Source of the DNA: Methylacidiphilum sp. Yel
Lineage (GTDB): Bacteria; Verrucomicrobiota; Verrucomicrobiia; Methylacidiphilales; Methylacidiphilaceae
Reading direction: 5' to 3'
Assembly: GCF_004421185.1 (NCBI RefSeq)
Contig: NZ_LXQB01000004.1
Span: 1-40,316, forward strand
DNA length: 40,316 bases
The notes beneath the pieces are model-generated. The model did no database searches, was not told the origin of the DNA, and saw only the letters and a program-made list of their open reading frames with translations. Within the stretch, counting starts at the first letter, position 1. Each line of letters begins with the position of its first letter. Shown here piece after piece: positions 25,104-34,121 of this stretch. Position numbers and translations under genes: made by a program.

Positions 25104-26119
25104 TGATAACTTATTCGGTCTTGGGAATAATGCTTAGGAAAAAATGCCCACTGGCCTGTGCGCATTGTATTACGGATTCTTCGCCACAGTCAGAGGGAAT
25201 GCTTGAGGAGTCTTTTGTTTTATCTATCCTGGAAGAGGCAGTTGGACTAACCTCGGTGGTGAGTTTTACGGGTGGTGAAGCTTTTTTGAATAGCGAAATA
25301 TTAATCCGGTGTATCCTTAAAGCCAAAGCCCTTGGCTTTGGAGTGACAGCTGTAACAGGCTGTGGATGGGTTCGAACCGAAAAACATGCTTTCTTAGTCA
25401 TCGAAGCAGCTAAAAAAGCAGGCCTAGACAGGCTTTGTATCAGTTGGGATCAATATCATTTAGCTTTTAAAAACGGCTGGAAATTACAAGCGGTGGCGAA
25501 AGCAGCCTGGCAGTGGAAACTTCCTTTAGTCATTCGAACTGTCATTACCCCTGCTTCCCTCAATGGAAAGGATTTAGCTCTACCGGATTTAGGTGAAATC
25601 CAATATCAAATAGAAAAGATCCCTCTTATAAAGCTGGGTAGGGCCAACAACCTTCCAGAAGAAGACTTTTTTTGGGCATATTCGCCTCCGACAGGCCTAT
25701 GCGGAGTGATCTTAGCACCGGTGGTTGAATATGATGGTAGGGTTTTTGCTTGTTGTGGGCCTTCTCATTATGCCAACCATCATTCGCCTTTGGTATTGGG
25801 TGATGCTAGGAGAAAATCTTTAAGAGAAATTTTGTTGAAAGCAAAGGAGGATCCAATCTTAGAAATCATTGCTCTGCTTGGCCCTTACGGACTATTCAGG
25901 ATTCTAAAGGATAAGTTCCCTTTGATCAATATTCCTGAAAGGAGTCGTTATTCGAGCATCTGCGATCTTTGCCTGGATATTTTGAATGAGCAGCAGTTAG
26001 TGGAAAAGCTGCGGGGATATTTTATGGAAAAGGATGGTAAAAGTTTTTTAGTGGCTGCTAGGATGATGAGAAAATTCACCGAGGCGAACAAAAAAGAATG
26101 CCACTCTTGCGGCTCTTAA
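25103..26119 (+). CDS. Radical SAM/SPASM-like peptide-modifying enzyme
   Basis: A radical SAM enzyme with the cluster motif Cys15-x3-Cys19-x2-Cys22 (CPLACAHC) and the GGE motif in SFTGGEAFL (54-62). Extra cysteines in the C-terminal half (Cys200, Cys217, Cys218, Cys287, Cys290), including CDLC, resemble auxiliary-cluster ligands of SPASM or Twitch domains, and the protein ends in CHSCGS. Length is 338 residues. It is encoded between the HprK-like kinase (1-bp overlap) and a PqqD-like protein, the standard setting of radical SAM maturases that act on ribosomally made peptides. The reaction (cross-link, epimerisation or other) cannot be inferred. The substrates are most likely the proteins at 23101-24182. 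Confidence 0.85.
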   Translation: MITYSVLGIMLRKKCPLACAHCITDSSPQSEGMLEESFVLSILEEAVGLTSVVSFTGGEAFLNSEILIRCILKAKALGFGVTAVTGCGWVRTEKHAFLVIEAAKKAGLDRLCISWDQYHLAFKNGWKLQAVAKAAWQWKLPLVIRTVITPASLNGKDLALPDLGEIQYQIEKIPLIKLGRANNLPEEDFFWAYSPPTGLCGVILAPVVEYDGRVFACCGPSHYANHHSPLVLGDARRKSLREILLKAKEDPILEIIALLGPYGLFRILKDKFPLINIPERSRYSSICDLCLDILNEQQLVEKLRGYFMEKDGKSFLVAARMMRKFTEANKKECHSCGS

Positions 26120-26133
26120 AAACGAGGTTGTCT

Positions 26134-26439
26134 ATGGATGCTACTAGTTCTTGTGAAAAAGTGAAGGTCCCAGAGTGGATTAGTTATGAACAAATAGAAA
26201 ATGAATTGATTCTTCTCAATACGCTAGATTGGAATTATTATCGGCTGGATGTCTATGGGACGGTTGTGTGGAAAAAACTGATCGACCATGGTGGAGATGT
26301 CAATGCATTAAAAAAATGGGTGCTTGAGCATTTCGAAGAGGATCCTTTTCAAATTCAAAACGACATAGATTGTTTAATCAAAACACTCATAGAAAAAAAC
26401 CTTTTGGTAATAGACCAGAAAAAGGATCCTCTGGCTTAG
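26134..26439 (+). CDS. PqqD-like RiPP recognition element protein
   Basis: A 101-residue PqqD-family protein. WISYEQIENELILLNTLDWN is followed by YYRLDVYGTVVWKKL, the usual PqqD beta-strand and helix pattern, and then a helical C-terminus with FEEDPFQIQNDIDCLI. PqqD-like domains bind precursor leader peptides and deliver them to radical SAM enzymes. I start at ATG 26134, seven bases after GAGG; an ATG at 26098 is in frame but lies inside the radical SAM gene. It is longer than classical PqqD (about 90) and has a single Cys. Together with the preceding enzyme it forms the recognition-plus-catalysis pair of a RiPP-like system. Confidence 0.8.
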   Translation: MDATSSCEKVKVPEWISYEQIENELILLNTLDWNYYRLDVYGTVVWKKLIDHGGDVNALKKWVLEHFEEDPFQIQNDIDCLIKTLIEKNLLVIDQKKDPLA

Positions 26440-26477
26440 TCTTTTCTTCCATAGAAATTGTTTTATTGCTTGTGATA

Positions 26478-28607
26478 ATGGAAAGTGAAAACAATATATT
26501 GCTTTCTTTTTTTTCACTGCCTCCAGATGCCTTTTTTGAAAGACTTCTATCGTTCTCTGGCTCTTTTTCAAAACCGGAAGATCTTTTTGTAATTGTTAGT
26601 CAGTATTCTATTTTAAACATCGGCATAAAGGGCATGCGTATTGGGCGGCTTATTGGAGGTCGTTGGGAAATAGTCTGGTCTTCTTCCTTAGAGCCAAATC
26701 AGTGGGAAACTGATTACGAGATGAGAGTCTTTTTTATCCAATGGTTCAACAAAACCTTTTTAGAAAAGCACCCTTGTTATTTACCAAAGGCTCCCTCGGG
26801 CATAGACTTTAATCATCCACAACATGAAACACTTCAAGGCTACAATACGACAGGTCTCCATCATCTTTTCTTCCACCTGATGCTTGGAGATACTCCGTGG
26901 GGAGTCGTCCATTACTGGTTGGAAGAGACAAAAGTACTTGAACAAAGCTATAGATGGCTATCTTTGCTTAGTAGTACTCTGTGTGATTGCTTAAAGACGC
27001 TTGCTTTTGCTGGGAAACTTCTTTTTCAAAATTCCCAAGCTTCTTTTCCCAATGCCTCCGATGGACTCTATCTGAAATGTCTTGAAGAACTGGCTGTGGA
27101 AAACGATATAGAAAGAATAGAGTTTTTAGTTGTCAACTATGGGAGAGAAATCGCAGGTTGCGATCGAACCTGTCTTTTTGCTGTTCCCCTAACAAGCAAA
27201 GGTTTTTCTTTTTTAACCACTCAGGATTTTGAAAAAGCCAATGTGTTTGAACTCAAAGCGGTCAGTTCTCTTTCGAAAATCCATAAGCAATCCGATCAAG
27301 CACTTCTATTAAAAGAGGCTGGAATAGCCCTTTTCAAAGCTGCCAATCCTCATCATTTTCAAGACAAACCACCGAAGCAGCAAAGATCAGTTTTTGCTAT
27401 GTTTTTTGATGAAGCACAAGCAATAGAAGAGCAGAAGATTACTTCGGTCGAAAGAAAGGACTATGGCCCGCTTCGGATTGGTTTTGCTATGAGGGAATCT
27501 GCAGCAAAGGAAAGGCCTTTGGCTATAATTCGTTATTTTCAGAATATTCCTATGAATTGGCTGGCTGCTTTTCTTTTGATGGATCAGCAACAAAGAATTT
27601 ATGGGTTTATTTGCTGGGAGGGAAAGGAAAAAATCATTCCTAGTCTGGATTTATTTAGCCTCCTGCAAAAAATTGCTATTATTGGCGGTAAATGTGTGGC
27701 CAGAGCCTATTTTAAGCAGAAAAAATTTTGGATTTTCTCCAAAACGACAAGGAATCATCCTCTTTTAAATCCTTTGGTCTTTTATCCCTCTTTGCTTGCA
27801 TTGATCCTAATTGTAGCTTTTTTCCCTCTACCAATGAAAATAAAGGGTAATGCGGTGTTAATTCCTTCTTATGAAATATCAGTTCCAGCCATGGTCTCAG
27901 CAAAAATCGAATCGATCCATGTCCAGATTGGAGACTATGTGAAGAAAGGGACACTGCTTATTCAGATGGATCCGACAAATATTCTTCTTAAGATAAAAGA
28001 AGTAGAACAGGATTACAAAAAAAATATCGCTGAAGCTGACCTTGCTCAAAATTTGAAGCAGGAAACAGCAATGCAGCTATCCAGGCTGAATGCCTTAAAA
28101 TCACAAGCGATTTTAAAAAGTTTGTATAATGACTTTTATAACTGTTCTATTCGAGCCCCGATCGACGGAGTTGTCATGGGGCCAAGTAATTTAGTCTCCC
28201 GGAGAGGGGATATACCGCAAGTCGGAGAAATTCTAGTCCAACTAGCTGATCCGAGATATTGGAAAGTTAAGATTGCTTTAAGAGAACAAGATTTTATATA
28301 TCTAGGAAGAGTGCTTGAAAGTAAAAAAGAGCCCCTTGGAGTGTCTTTTCGACTTGCTGCTGATCCAGCCAAAAGTTATAGACTTTTTTTAAGATCCATT
28401 TCCCAGTTTATTAGTGGGGTAGAGATCGAAGGAAAAAAATATGAATTTTCTTTGATCATTCCTTGGGAAGAGAAAAACATCGATCAGTTACTTTTGAAGA
28501 AAGGCCTGCGTGGTCAGGCGAAGGTTTATGTGGGGCTTAGGCCACTAGCCCATATAGCTTTACGTGATCTTATTGGATTTCTAAGGATTCATGTTTTTTT
28601 CTGGTAG
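26478..28607 (+). CDS. HlyD-type membrane adaptor with long N-terminal sensor-like region
   Basis: A 709-residue protein in two halves. Residues 1-420 are soluble and cytoplasmic, and include a GAF-like stretch around 210-260 (FLVVNYGREIAGCDRTCLFAV). A single membrane segment lies at about 433-452. Residues 455-700 are a HlyD/membrane-fusion domain: a lipoyl half-motif AMVSAKIESIHVQIGDYVKK, a short coiled coil with QDYKKNIAEADLAQNL, and the second lipoyl half IRAPIDGVVMGP. The frame is open from 26370, but that part overlaps the pqqD-like gene; ATG 26478 is the likely start. Proteins of this layout occur beside M50 proteases in Planctomycetes and Verrucomicrobia. It would bridge the inner membrane to the periplasm; its transporter partner is not encoded here. 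Confidence 0.75.
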   Translation: MESENNILLSFFSLPPDAFFERLLSFSGSFSKPEDLFVIVSQYSILNIGIKGMRIGRLIGGRWEIVWSSSLEPNQWETDYEMRVFFIQWFNKTFLEKHPCYLPKAPSGIDFNHPQHETLQGYNTTGLHHLFFHLMLGDTPWGVVHYWLEETKVLEQSYRWLSLLSSTLCDCLKTLAFAGKLLFQNSQASFPNASDGLYLKCLEELAVENDIERIEFLVVNYGREIAGCDRTCLFAVPLTSKGFSFLTTQDFEKANVFELKAVSSLSKIHKQSDQALLLKEAGIALFKAANPHHFQDKPPKQQRSVFAMFFDEAQAIEEQKITSVERKDYGPLRIGFAMRESAAKERPLAIIRYFQNIPMNWLAAFLLMDQQQRIYGFICWEGKEKIIPSLDLFSLLQKIAIIGGKCVARAYFKQKKFWIFSKTTRNHPLLNPLVFYPSLLALILIVAFFPLPMKIKGNAVLIPSYEISVPAMVSAKIESIHVQIGDYVKKGTLLIQMDPTNILLKIKEVEQDYKKNIAEADLAQNLKQETAMQLSRLNALKSQAILKSLYNDFYNCSIRAPIDGVVMGPSNLVSRRGDIPQVGEILVQLADPRYWKVKIALREQDFIYLGRVLESKKEPLGVSFRLAADPAKSYRLFLRSISQFISGVEIEGKKYEFSLIIPWEEKNIDQLLLKKGLRGQAKVYVGLRPLAHIALRDLIGFLRIHVFFW

Positions 28608-28684
28608 AATCTCAGATTGTGTGTAGGGAAAAAAAGAGATCGACCAGAAGTTTATTTCTTTATAGAAAAGAAAGACTTAACTTA

Positions 28685-29605
28685 ATGAAAAACATAACGA
28701 GAAAATGGATTGTATTTTCTCTGTTTTTTTGCTTCGTTTTTTTGCTTTGGTGGCAAATGGCTTTAAAAGGAGAGGATTTGTTTAAAGACACCCCTGAAGC
28801 CACACAGTCTGAATCCCTAGAGCCTCTACTAGAAGAAAAAGGTTCCTATCGAGCAGTGCTTCTTCCCATTGCGGATCTAAGGCTGAGTGCTAAGGCTTCT
28901 GGGATCCTCGAAAAGTTTTTTTTTGAAGAAGGAGCATATGTCAAAAAAGGCGATATCCTAGCACAGTTAAACAGTGAAGAAGACAAAGCAGAGATTGCAA
29001 GGGCTGAGGCAGAGATTGGAGTGCATGAAGCTGAGGTTGAAAAGGCAGAAGTGGAATTTAAAAGAATCGAAGCTCTCTACAAAGAAGAAATCGTTAGTCC
29101 TAAGCAATTTGAGGAGGCTAAATATAATTATCAGATGGCTCAAAATAAATTAAAAGAAGCTAGGGCTTTATTAATAACGGCTCAGAATCGGCTAGAATCT
29201 AAAATAGTTCGCTCACCTATCGAAGGAGTGTTTTTTAAAAAATTAAGGAATGAGGGAGAGTCCGTCGAAAGATTGGAACCAGTCGCTAGAGTGATCGATG
29301 TTTCAGAGCTTCAGATGGTGATTTATTGCGAATCAAAATACTTTGGGAAATTGCATCCCAAAGACACACTTTCTGTTAAATTGGTCGATGGACCTTTTGC
29401 TGGGAAAATGGTGGACACGACCGTTGTATATGTGGATCCCTTTCTTGACCCTGCCAGTGGGACTTTTAGAGTAAAATTGGTGATGCCTGCCTCAAAAGAA
29501 GTTGTTGCGGGAATTACTGCTGAGGTCGTAATACCCGAGGATAAAAAGGAATTCCCTTCTCATTCTCCGGCTATAGGCTTGAATGTGGGAGAAAAGATCC
29601 GATGA
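28685..29605 (+). CDS. Periplasmic membrane-fusion (HlyD/RND adaptor) protein
   Basis: A 306-residue adaptor with an N-terminal membrane anchor (residues about 6-27, IVFSLFFCFVFLLWW). The lipoyl half GILEKFFFEEGAYVKKGDIL is followed by a coiled-coil hairpin rich in Ala and Glu (EIARAEAEIGVHEAEVEKAE) and a second lipoyl half VRSPIEGVFFKKL. The beta-barrel segment then includes DPFLDPASGTFRV. An upstream GTG (28619) is in frame, but ATG 28685, preceded by GAAAG, gives a normal membrane-anchor start. No RND pump or ABC exporter lies next to it, so its partner is probably the neighbouring adaptor and M50 protein, or a transporter encoded elsewhere. Confidence 0.82.
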   Translation: MKNITRKWIVFSLFFCFVFLLWWQMALKGEDLFKDTPEATQSESLEPLLEEKGSYRAVLLPIADLRLSAKASGILEKFFFEEGAYVKKGDILAQLNSEEDKAEIARAEAEIGVHEAEVEKAEVEFKRIEALYKEEIVSPKQFEEAKYNYQMAQNKLKEARALLITAQNRLESKIVRSPIEGVFFKKLRNEGESVERLEPVARVIDVSELQMVIYCESKYFGKLHPKDTLSVKLVDGPFAGKMVDTTVVYVDPFLDPASGTFRVKLVMPASKEVVAGITAEVVIPEDKKEFPSHSPAIGLNVGEKIR

Positions 29606-29757
29606 AAAAAGCCAGTATTTACTTAGAGGTTTTTTTTGAGTTTACTATTTTTCTTATTCAAAATCCTTTTTCTTCTCTAGAAGTCAGAAGGATAGGGGGA
29701 AAACTTCAATTTTACTGCTACAAAAACTAGTTGCATTCATTTTTTCTCAACAATTAA

Positions 29758-29931
29758 ATGTCAATAGAAAAAGAATCGACTAGGAAAGATGTCATTCGAA
29801 TGGTTTTGGATGCTAAGTCTGATGGTGTTTTTGCACCCAAAACAATTGATCAGCAAGCAGGTATAAAGAAGACAGCCATGATAAGACACCTATTACTGAA
29901 AAGAGGATTTGCGGAAGCCAGAGATAATTAA
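29758..29931 (+). CDS. 57-residue HTH-like small protein
   Basis: A short frame from ATG 29758 to TAA 29929-29931 inside an otherwise gene-free 388-bp gap. The translation from residue 10 (KDVIRMVLDAKSDG) to 53 resembles a winged or MarR-type helix-turn-helix: a helix, APKTIDQQAGIKKTAMIRHL as a putative recognition helix pair, then LKRGFAE. It has no obvious ribosome site. Given its position between the adaptor and protease genes it could regulate the operon, but it could also be chance or a remnant. Confidence 0.4.
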   Translation: MSIEKESTRKDVIRMVLDAKSDGVFAPKTIDQQAGIKKTAMIRHLLLKRGFAEARDN

Positions 29932-30005
29932 TAATAAGGCCCCTCTCTTGCTAAGTAGACATTTGTATTAGGGGTCAGCTTTCGAGAGATTAATTGATTT
30001 TTACG

Positions 30006-32177
30006 ATGAGTTTAGGAGAGTTCAGTCAGCAGTCAACGACAAAAGAAAAAATTGTTCCTTATAGATTAAGAACCGATCTAATTTTTCAGAAACAAAATTT
30101 TGGTAACAAAACCTACTATATTGTCAAAGACCCCTTGGGACTTTCCTATTATAGGTTCCCTCCTCAGGAAGCTTTTCTTGCCACCCTTTTCGATGGGAAA
30201 AGAACAACAGAAGAAATAGCTGAAATTTTTAATGCTCACTGGCCGCATCGAAGGATTAATCCAGCAGAAGTGTTGCGATTTGCTTCGATTCTTAGTCGAA
30301 GGAATCTGACAATATTGCCAGTAAACCAATGGATGGATCAACTCCCCAGAAAAACTTCTTCTTTTCTTCATCAGCTAAGCAAAATTTTTGTAAGGATTTT
30401 TTTCATCAAATTTCCCCTTGTTCGTCCTTCTTCTTGGCTTGACAGGATTGTTCATCGTCTTTGGTGGTTATGGTCTTTTCAAGGGGTAGTGCTAACCGTT
30501 TGTTTTTGGCTTTTAACTCTTCTTTTTCTTTTTTTCCATCGCTCTACTTTTATAACCAATCAGATCCAGTTTTTTTCTCCGCAAAATATATTCTTACTTT
30601 ATTTAGCCATAGTCATTGACAAGAGCCTTCATGAGTTTGGACATGCGACGACATGCCGGCGATTTGGAGGAGAGATTCATGAGATGGGTGTAGGCTTATT
30701 CTTTTTTATTCCAGTAGGGTATGTGGATGCTTCAGATAGCTGGGTGATTCCGGATAAGAAAGCGAGGATTTTTGTTAGCTTGGCTGGAGTTTATACAGAG
30801 TTGATTGTTGCCTCTATAGCCAGTTATTTTTGGGTTTTTCTTCCCTTAGGTCTAGCAAAAAATCTTGCCTTTAACCTTATGGTTACTGCTAGTGTGACGA
30901 CCCTTTTTTTTAATTTCAATCCTTTGATGAAGTTTGATGGCTATTATGCATTAGTTGATCTGCTTGAAATACCAAATCTTCGGGAGAAATCTTTTGTGTA
31001 TTGCACAGCAAAACTCCAGGAATGGCTTTTAGGATATAAAGATCCATCTAATCAAGGGAAAAAAAATGAGGCCAAAAAGGAATGGATCTTTTTTGGTTAT
31101 TCCATTCTGGCTACTGTCTATATGGCTTATCTTTGTCATTCCATAGGCCAAGTTGTTAGAAATTTTCTTACGCCGATAGGCTTGGAAAGAATAGGCGAAT
31201 TTTTAGGATTTTCTTTAGAGATTGCTTTTGTAATGGCTATTTTATTAAGGATTTTCTTTCAACCCCTCTTGATGATCACTAAAGCCAAAGGCATAAAAAA
31301 GAACGCCAGCAAGCTCCAATGGGTTGCCATAGGAGGGATTGCTTTGGGCATACTTTGTATGGTCCCTGTAAGAGAAAAGGTCCAAACGGTGGGAGTGATT
31401 CGATCAGATTTCGGACAAAATGTAGCCAGTCCAGATGGCGGTCTTGTCCAGGAGATATGGGTCTATAGTGGTGAACAAGTAAAACCAGGTCAACCGCTAT
31501 TGAAACTAAGAAATGACAAAGTTGAGACTGAGACGCAGCTTGCAAGACTTGATTTAGCCTTGAAAATGGTTGGGTTCTCAAACAAAAGAACATTTCAACA
31601 AAAGGATGAAGAGGCCTCTAAATCCAAAGAAATTCAAGTAATGAAAACTCGTTACGATTATTTTTTGAAAAAGAAAGAACAGCTTTTTCTCCGCTCATCT
31701 GTTGATGGCATCATTGTTAGTCCGAATGTGGAATCTTTGAAAGGAAGATATTTTAAAGCCGGAGAAACCATTCTCAAAATTAGGGACATGCATCATTTTT
31801 CCTTTGTAGCACCCCTGAATCAATCCCAATCTAGGATCGTCTATCCTGGGGCTGAGGTCAAAGGAATATGGATTAGCACAAAAAAAATATTTCATAGTCA
31901 TGTTGCTCATGTGAGCCAAAAAATGGCAGAAGTCTCTGAATTTGATCCTGGTCATCTTATTCCTTTTGGAGGAAAAGTTCCGCTAATTCCTTCGAGTATA
32001 AAAAAAGAATATGAAAAAAATCCTTTTTATTTTGCCTATATTCCTGTGGAAAGTCCTTCTCAATTTATGGTGGAAGGATTGAGGGCCAAACTTGTGATTA
32101 AAGGTAGAAAAACGATACTTGGCAAAAAAATCTACCGGTTTTTGACTGCTCTTCTTTTTAATAAATCTGAAGAATAG
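30006..32177 (+). CDS. M50 site-2-type zinc protease with PqqD-like and HlyD-like parts
   Basis: A 723-residue membrane protein. Residues 20-110 have a PqqD-like fold signature (the GLSYYRFPPQEAFLATLFDG stretch then TTEEIAEIF). The zinc motif HEFGH is at 209-213 from ATG 30006, with the third ligand Asp in PLMKFDGYYALVDLLEIP near 311. About ten membrane segments surround these. From about 440 a lipoyl/HlyD-like part follows (VASPDGGLVQEIWVYSGEQV, later VDGIIVSP). A TTG at 29994 would add four residues. Intramembrane proteases of this kind are found with PqqD and HlyD proteins in peptide export systems. Here it is well placed to cleave or export the precursor-like proteins; the actual substrate is unproven. 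Confidence 0.82.
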   Translation: MSLGEFSQQSTTKEKIVPYRLRTDLIFQKQNFGNKTYYIVKDPLGLSYYRFPPQEAFLATLFDGKRTTEEIAEIFNAHWPHRRINPAEVLRFASILSRRNLTILPVNQWMDQLPRKTSSFLHQLSKIFVRIFFIKFPLVRPSSWLDRIVHRLWWLWSFQGVVLTVCFWLLTLLFLFFHRSTFITNQIQFFSPQNIFLLYLAIVIDKSLHEFGHATTCRRFGGEIHEMGVGLFFFIPVGYVDASDSWVIPDKKARIFVSLAGVYTELIVASIASYFWVFLPLGLAKNLAFNLMVTASVTTLFFNFNPLMKFDGYYALVDLLEIPNLREKSFVYCTAKLQEWLLGYKDPSNQGKKNEAKKEWIFFGYSILATVYMAYLCHSIGQVVRNFLTPIGLERIGEFLGFSLEIAFVMAILLRIFFQPLLMITKAKGIKKNASKLQWVAIGGIALGILCMVPVREKVQTVGVIRSDFGQNVASPDGGLVQEIWVYSGEQVKPGQPLLKLRNDKVETETQLARLDLALKMVGFSNKRTFQQKDEEASKSKEIQVMKTRYDYFLKKKEQLFLRSSVDGIIVSPNVESLKGRYFKAGETILKIRDMHHFSFVAPLNQSQSRIVYPGAEVKGIWISTKKIFHSHVAHVSQKMAEVSEFDPGHLIPFGGKVPLIPSSIKKEYEKNPFYFAYIPVESPSQFMVEGLRAKLVIKGRKTILGKKIYRFLTALLFNKSEE

Positions 32178-32606
32178 ATTGATAGATCCCAATCAGAAGA
32201 CATCGCAACTGTTGCTTGCTTTAAACTCCAATTGGATTTGATTGCTCCTCATATCGGTGGTCCACTCCTGCAGCTTCAAATCACAGGCTCATTACATTGC
32301 CATCCATGGTAGTGGGAAAAAGCCTGCCTTATCAATAAAACTAATAGTGCCTCTGGAAAATATAGACGCCTTCTTGATGCATCTGTTATACAACCACTCT
32401 CTTGTCCTGCATTGGGAGAAAGGACACCAAAGGAAGGCTTTGTAAAACAGCATGCTGCTATGTATCCTTAAGTACCATGACTAAGGGCAATCAACACTAA
32501 AAAAGAGGATAATACACTATATGGTATAAGGAATAGGAAAAATTCTGCAGAGTCATTTTTTTAATTTCTAATAGGCTTTGGTCCAAGTTTTGCTTTAAGA
32601 AAAAAA
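32178..32606. other. 429-bp gene-free stretch between two operons
   Basis: A 67-codon frame at 32242-32445 is the only candidate and matches nothing I recognise. It has no ribosome site and its composition is not convincingly coding. The final 100 bp are AT-rich and probably contain the promoter of the ATP-grasp operon. Confidence 0.35.
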
Positions 32607-34121
32607 ATGGGAGTACCAATGCCTCAGATTTCTCAAGCAAATGGAGAAAAGGATAAGCGATTTGATTTTCAGAATTATAGAAAACTACTTTTAGATGGCC
32701 CAGATGAATCCTTAGATCCAAGGGGGAAACCGAAAAAAGAATATAAAGCTCTGTGGGAGCTTATCCTTTCACCGGTTGGAAGGGATAGATTACTCAGTGC
32801 ACAGAATGCAGCAAATGAGAGGTTACGGCAGCTTGGTGTTTACTTTGTACTAAAAAACGCCAAAGAGAAAATCGAAAAAAGAATTTTCCCTTTTGATATT
32901 CTTCCAAGACTGATCCTCAAAAGTGAATGGGACAAGATCCAAAGAGGACTTATTCAAAGAACAGTGGCCTTGAATCTATTTATAGAAGATGTTTATGGAA
33001 AGCAACGGATTCTAAAAGAAAAGGGTGTTGACCAAGCACTTGTCTTAAGCTCTTTAGGTTATCTTCCTCAAATGATCGGAGTGAAAGTGCCAAGGGGCAT
33101 CTACGCTGCGATTTGTGGCTATGATCTGATCAGGGACGAAAATGGAAATTTTCTCGTACTCGAAGATAATCTTAGGATCCCAAGTGGAGCTGCCTATATG
33201 CTCAATTGCAGAAAAGTTTTAAAGGAAAGCTGTCCTTTTTTCTTTGATCTTCTCAAAAAACCTTTGCCTATAGAATCTTATCCCACAGTACTTTTAAAAA
33301 CCCTTTTCGATCTTCATCCTTCTGAGGATTCTCAAGAACCAGTTGCAGCGGTTCTGACTCCAGGTCCTTATAATTCTGCCTATTTTGAACATGCATTCTT
33401 GGCAAATCAGATGGGAATTCCACTTGTTGAGCCCAAAGATCTTATTGTTGAAAATGCAACTCTTTATTTAAAATCTAAGAGCCATAAAAAAAGGATATCG
33501 ATTCTTTATAGACGCATCGAAGAAAGCTTCTTGGATCCTGTCGCATTTCGGCCGGATTCATTGATAGGAGTAAAAGGACTCTTTGGCTCTTTTATAGAAG
33601 GTCGACTTAGTTTGATCAATGCCCCCGGTTGTGGCATCGGAGATGATAAAGCCATCTACCCGTATGTTCCAAAAATGATCCGTTATTATCTAAATGAAGA
33701 ACCCATCCTTAGGGACATTGAAACCTATTCATGTGTGGATCCCAAGCAACAGGCTTTCGTAGTGGACAACCTTGAGAGGTTGGTTGTCAAGGAAGTCAAT
33801 CAATCCGGAGGATTCGGTATGCTCATTGGACCGGTAAGTTCTTCTAAAACGCGAGAAGAATTTAAAAAAGGAATTCTAGCCCATCCCCGAAATTATATTG
33901 CCCAGCCCCTGATCCATTTCTCGAAACTACCTTGTATAAGTGGTTCGGGAATTGAACCACGAAGGGTTGATTTGCGTCCCTTTGTCTTAATGGGCAAAGA
34001 ACCAAGGGTTGTCCCTGGAGGTTTGACACGAGTAGCTATAAGCTGGGATTCTTTTATAGTCAATTCTTCTCAAGGAGGGGGAAGCAAAGATACATGGATC
34101 ATTGAAGAGGAGGGATGGTAA
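32607..34121 (+). CDS. Circularly permuted ATP-grasp protein (CP_ATPgrasp type)
   Basis: A 504-residue ligase-fold protein with the elements of the circularly permuted ATP-grasp family. These are GYDLIRDENGNFLVLEDNLR at 171-190 followed by IPSGAAYML, the nucleotide-side YRRI (301-304), the DKAIYPYVPKMIRYYL block at 347-362, KEVNQSGGFGML at 395-406, and RRVDLRPFVL near the C-terminus. Family proteins are predicted to ligate amino acids or peptides using ATP and occur with alpha-E proteins and transglutaminases (Iyer and colleagues' amidoligase study). The following genes fit exactly. Its stop overlaps the alpha-E start at 34115. The product of this pathway is not known for any close relative. 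Confidence 0.88.
   Translation: MGVPMPQISQANGEKDKRFDFQNYRKLLLDGPDESLDPRGKPKKEYKALWELILSPVGRDRLLSAQNAANERLRQLGVYFVLKNAKEKIEKRIFPFDILPRLILKSEWDKIQRGLIQRTVALNLFIEDVYGKQRILKEKGVDQALVLSSLGYLPQMIGVKVPRGIYAAICGYDLIRDENGNFLVLEDNLRIPSGAAYMLNCRKVLKESCPFFFDLLKKPLPIESYPTVLLKTLFDLHPSEDSQEPVAAVLTPGPYNSAYFEHAFLANQMGIPLVEPKDLIVENATLYLKSKSHKKRISILYRRIEESFLDPVAFRPDSLIGVKGLFGSFIEGRLSLINAPGCGIGDDKAIYPYVPKMIRYYLNEEPILRDIETYSCVDPKQQAFVVDNLERLVVKEVNQSGGFGMLIGPVSSSKTREEFKKGILAHPRNYIAQPLIHFSKLPCISGSGIEPRRVDLRPFVLMGKEPRVVPGGLTRVAISWDSFIVNSSQGGGSKDTWIIEEEGW

Noticed and set aside
21686..32177. Lasso-peptide cluster
   Set aside because: HprK-like, NTP_transf_5 and PqqD-like proteins recall lasso loci, but there is no asparagine-synthetase-like cyclase or transglutaminase-type leader peptidase within the set, and a radical SAM enzyme is present instead.
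32242..32445. 67-codon plus-strand frame between the protease and ATP-grasp genes
   Set aside because: Isolated, no ribosome site and no recognisable pattern; may be a remnant but cannot be supported.
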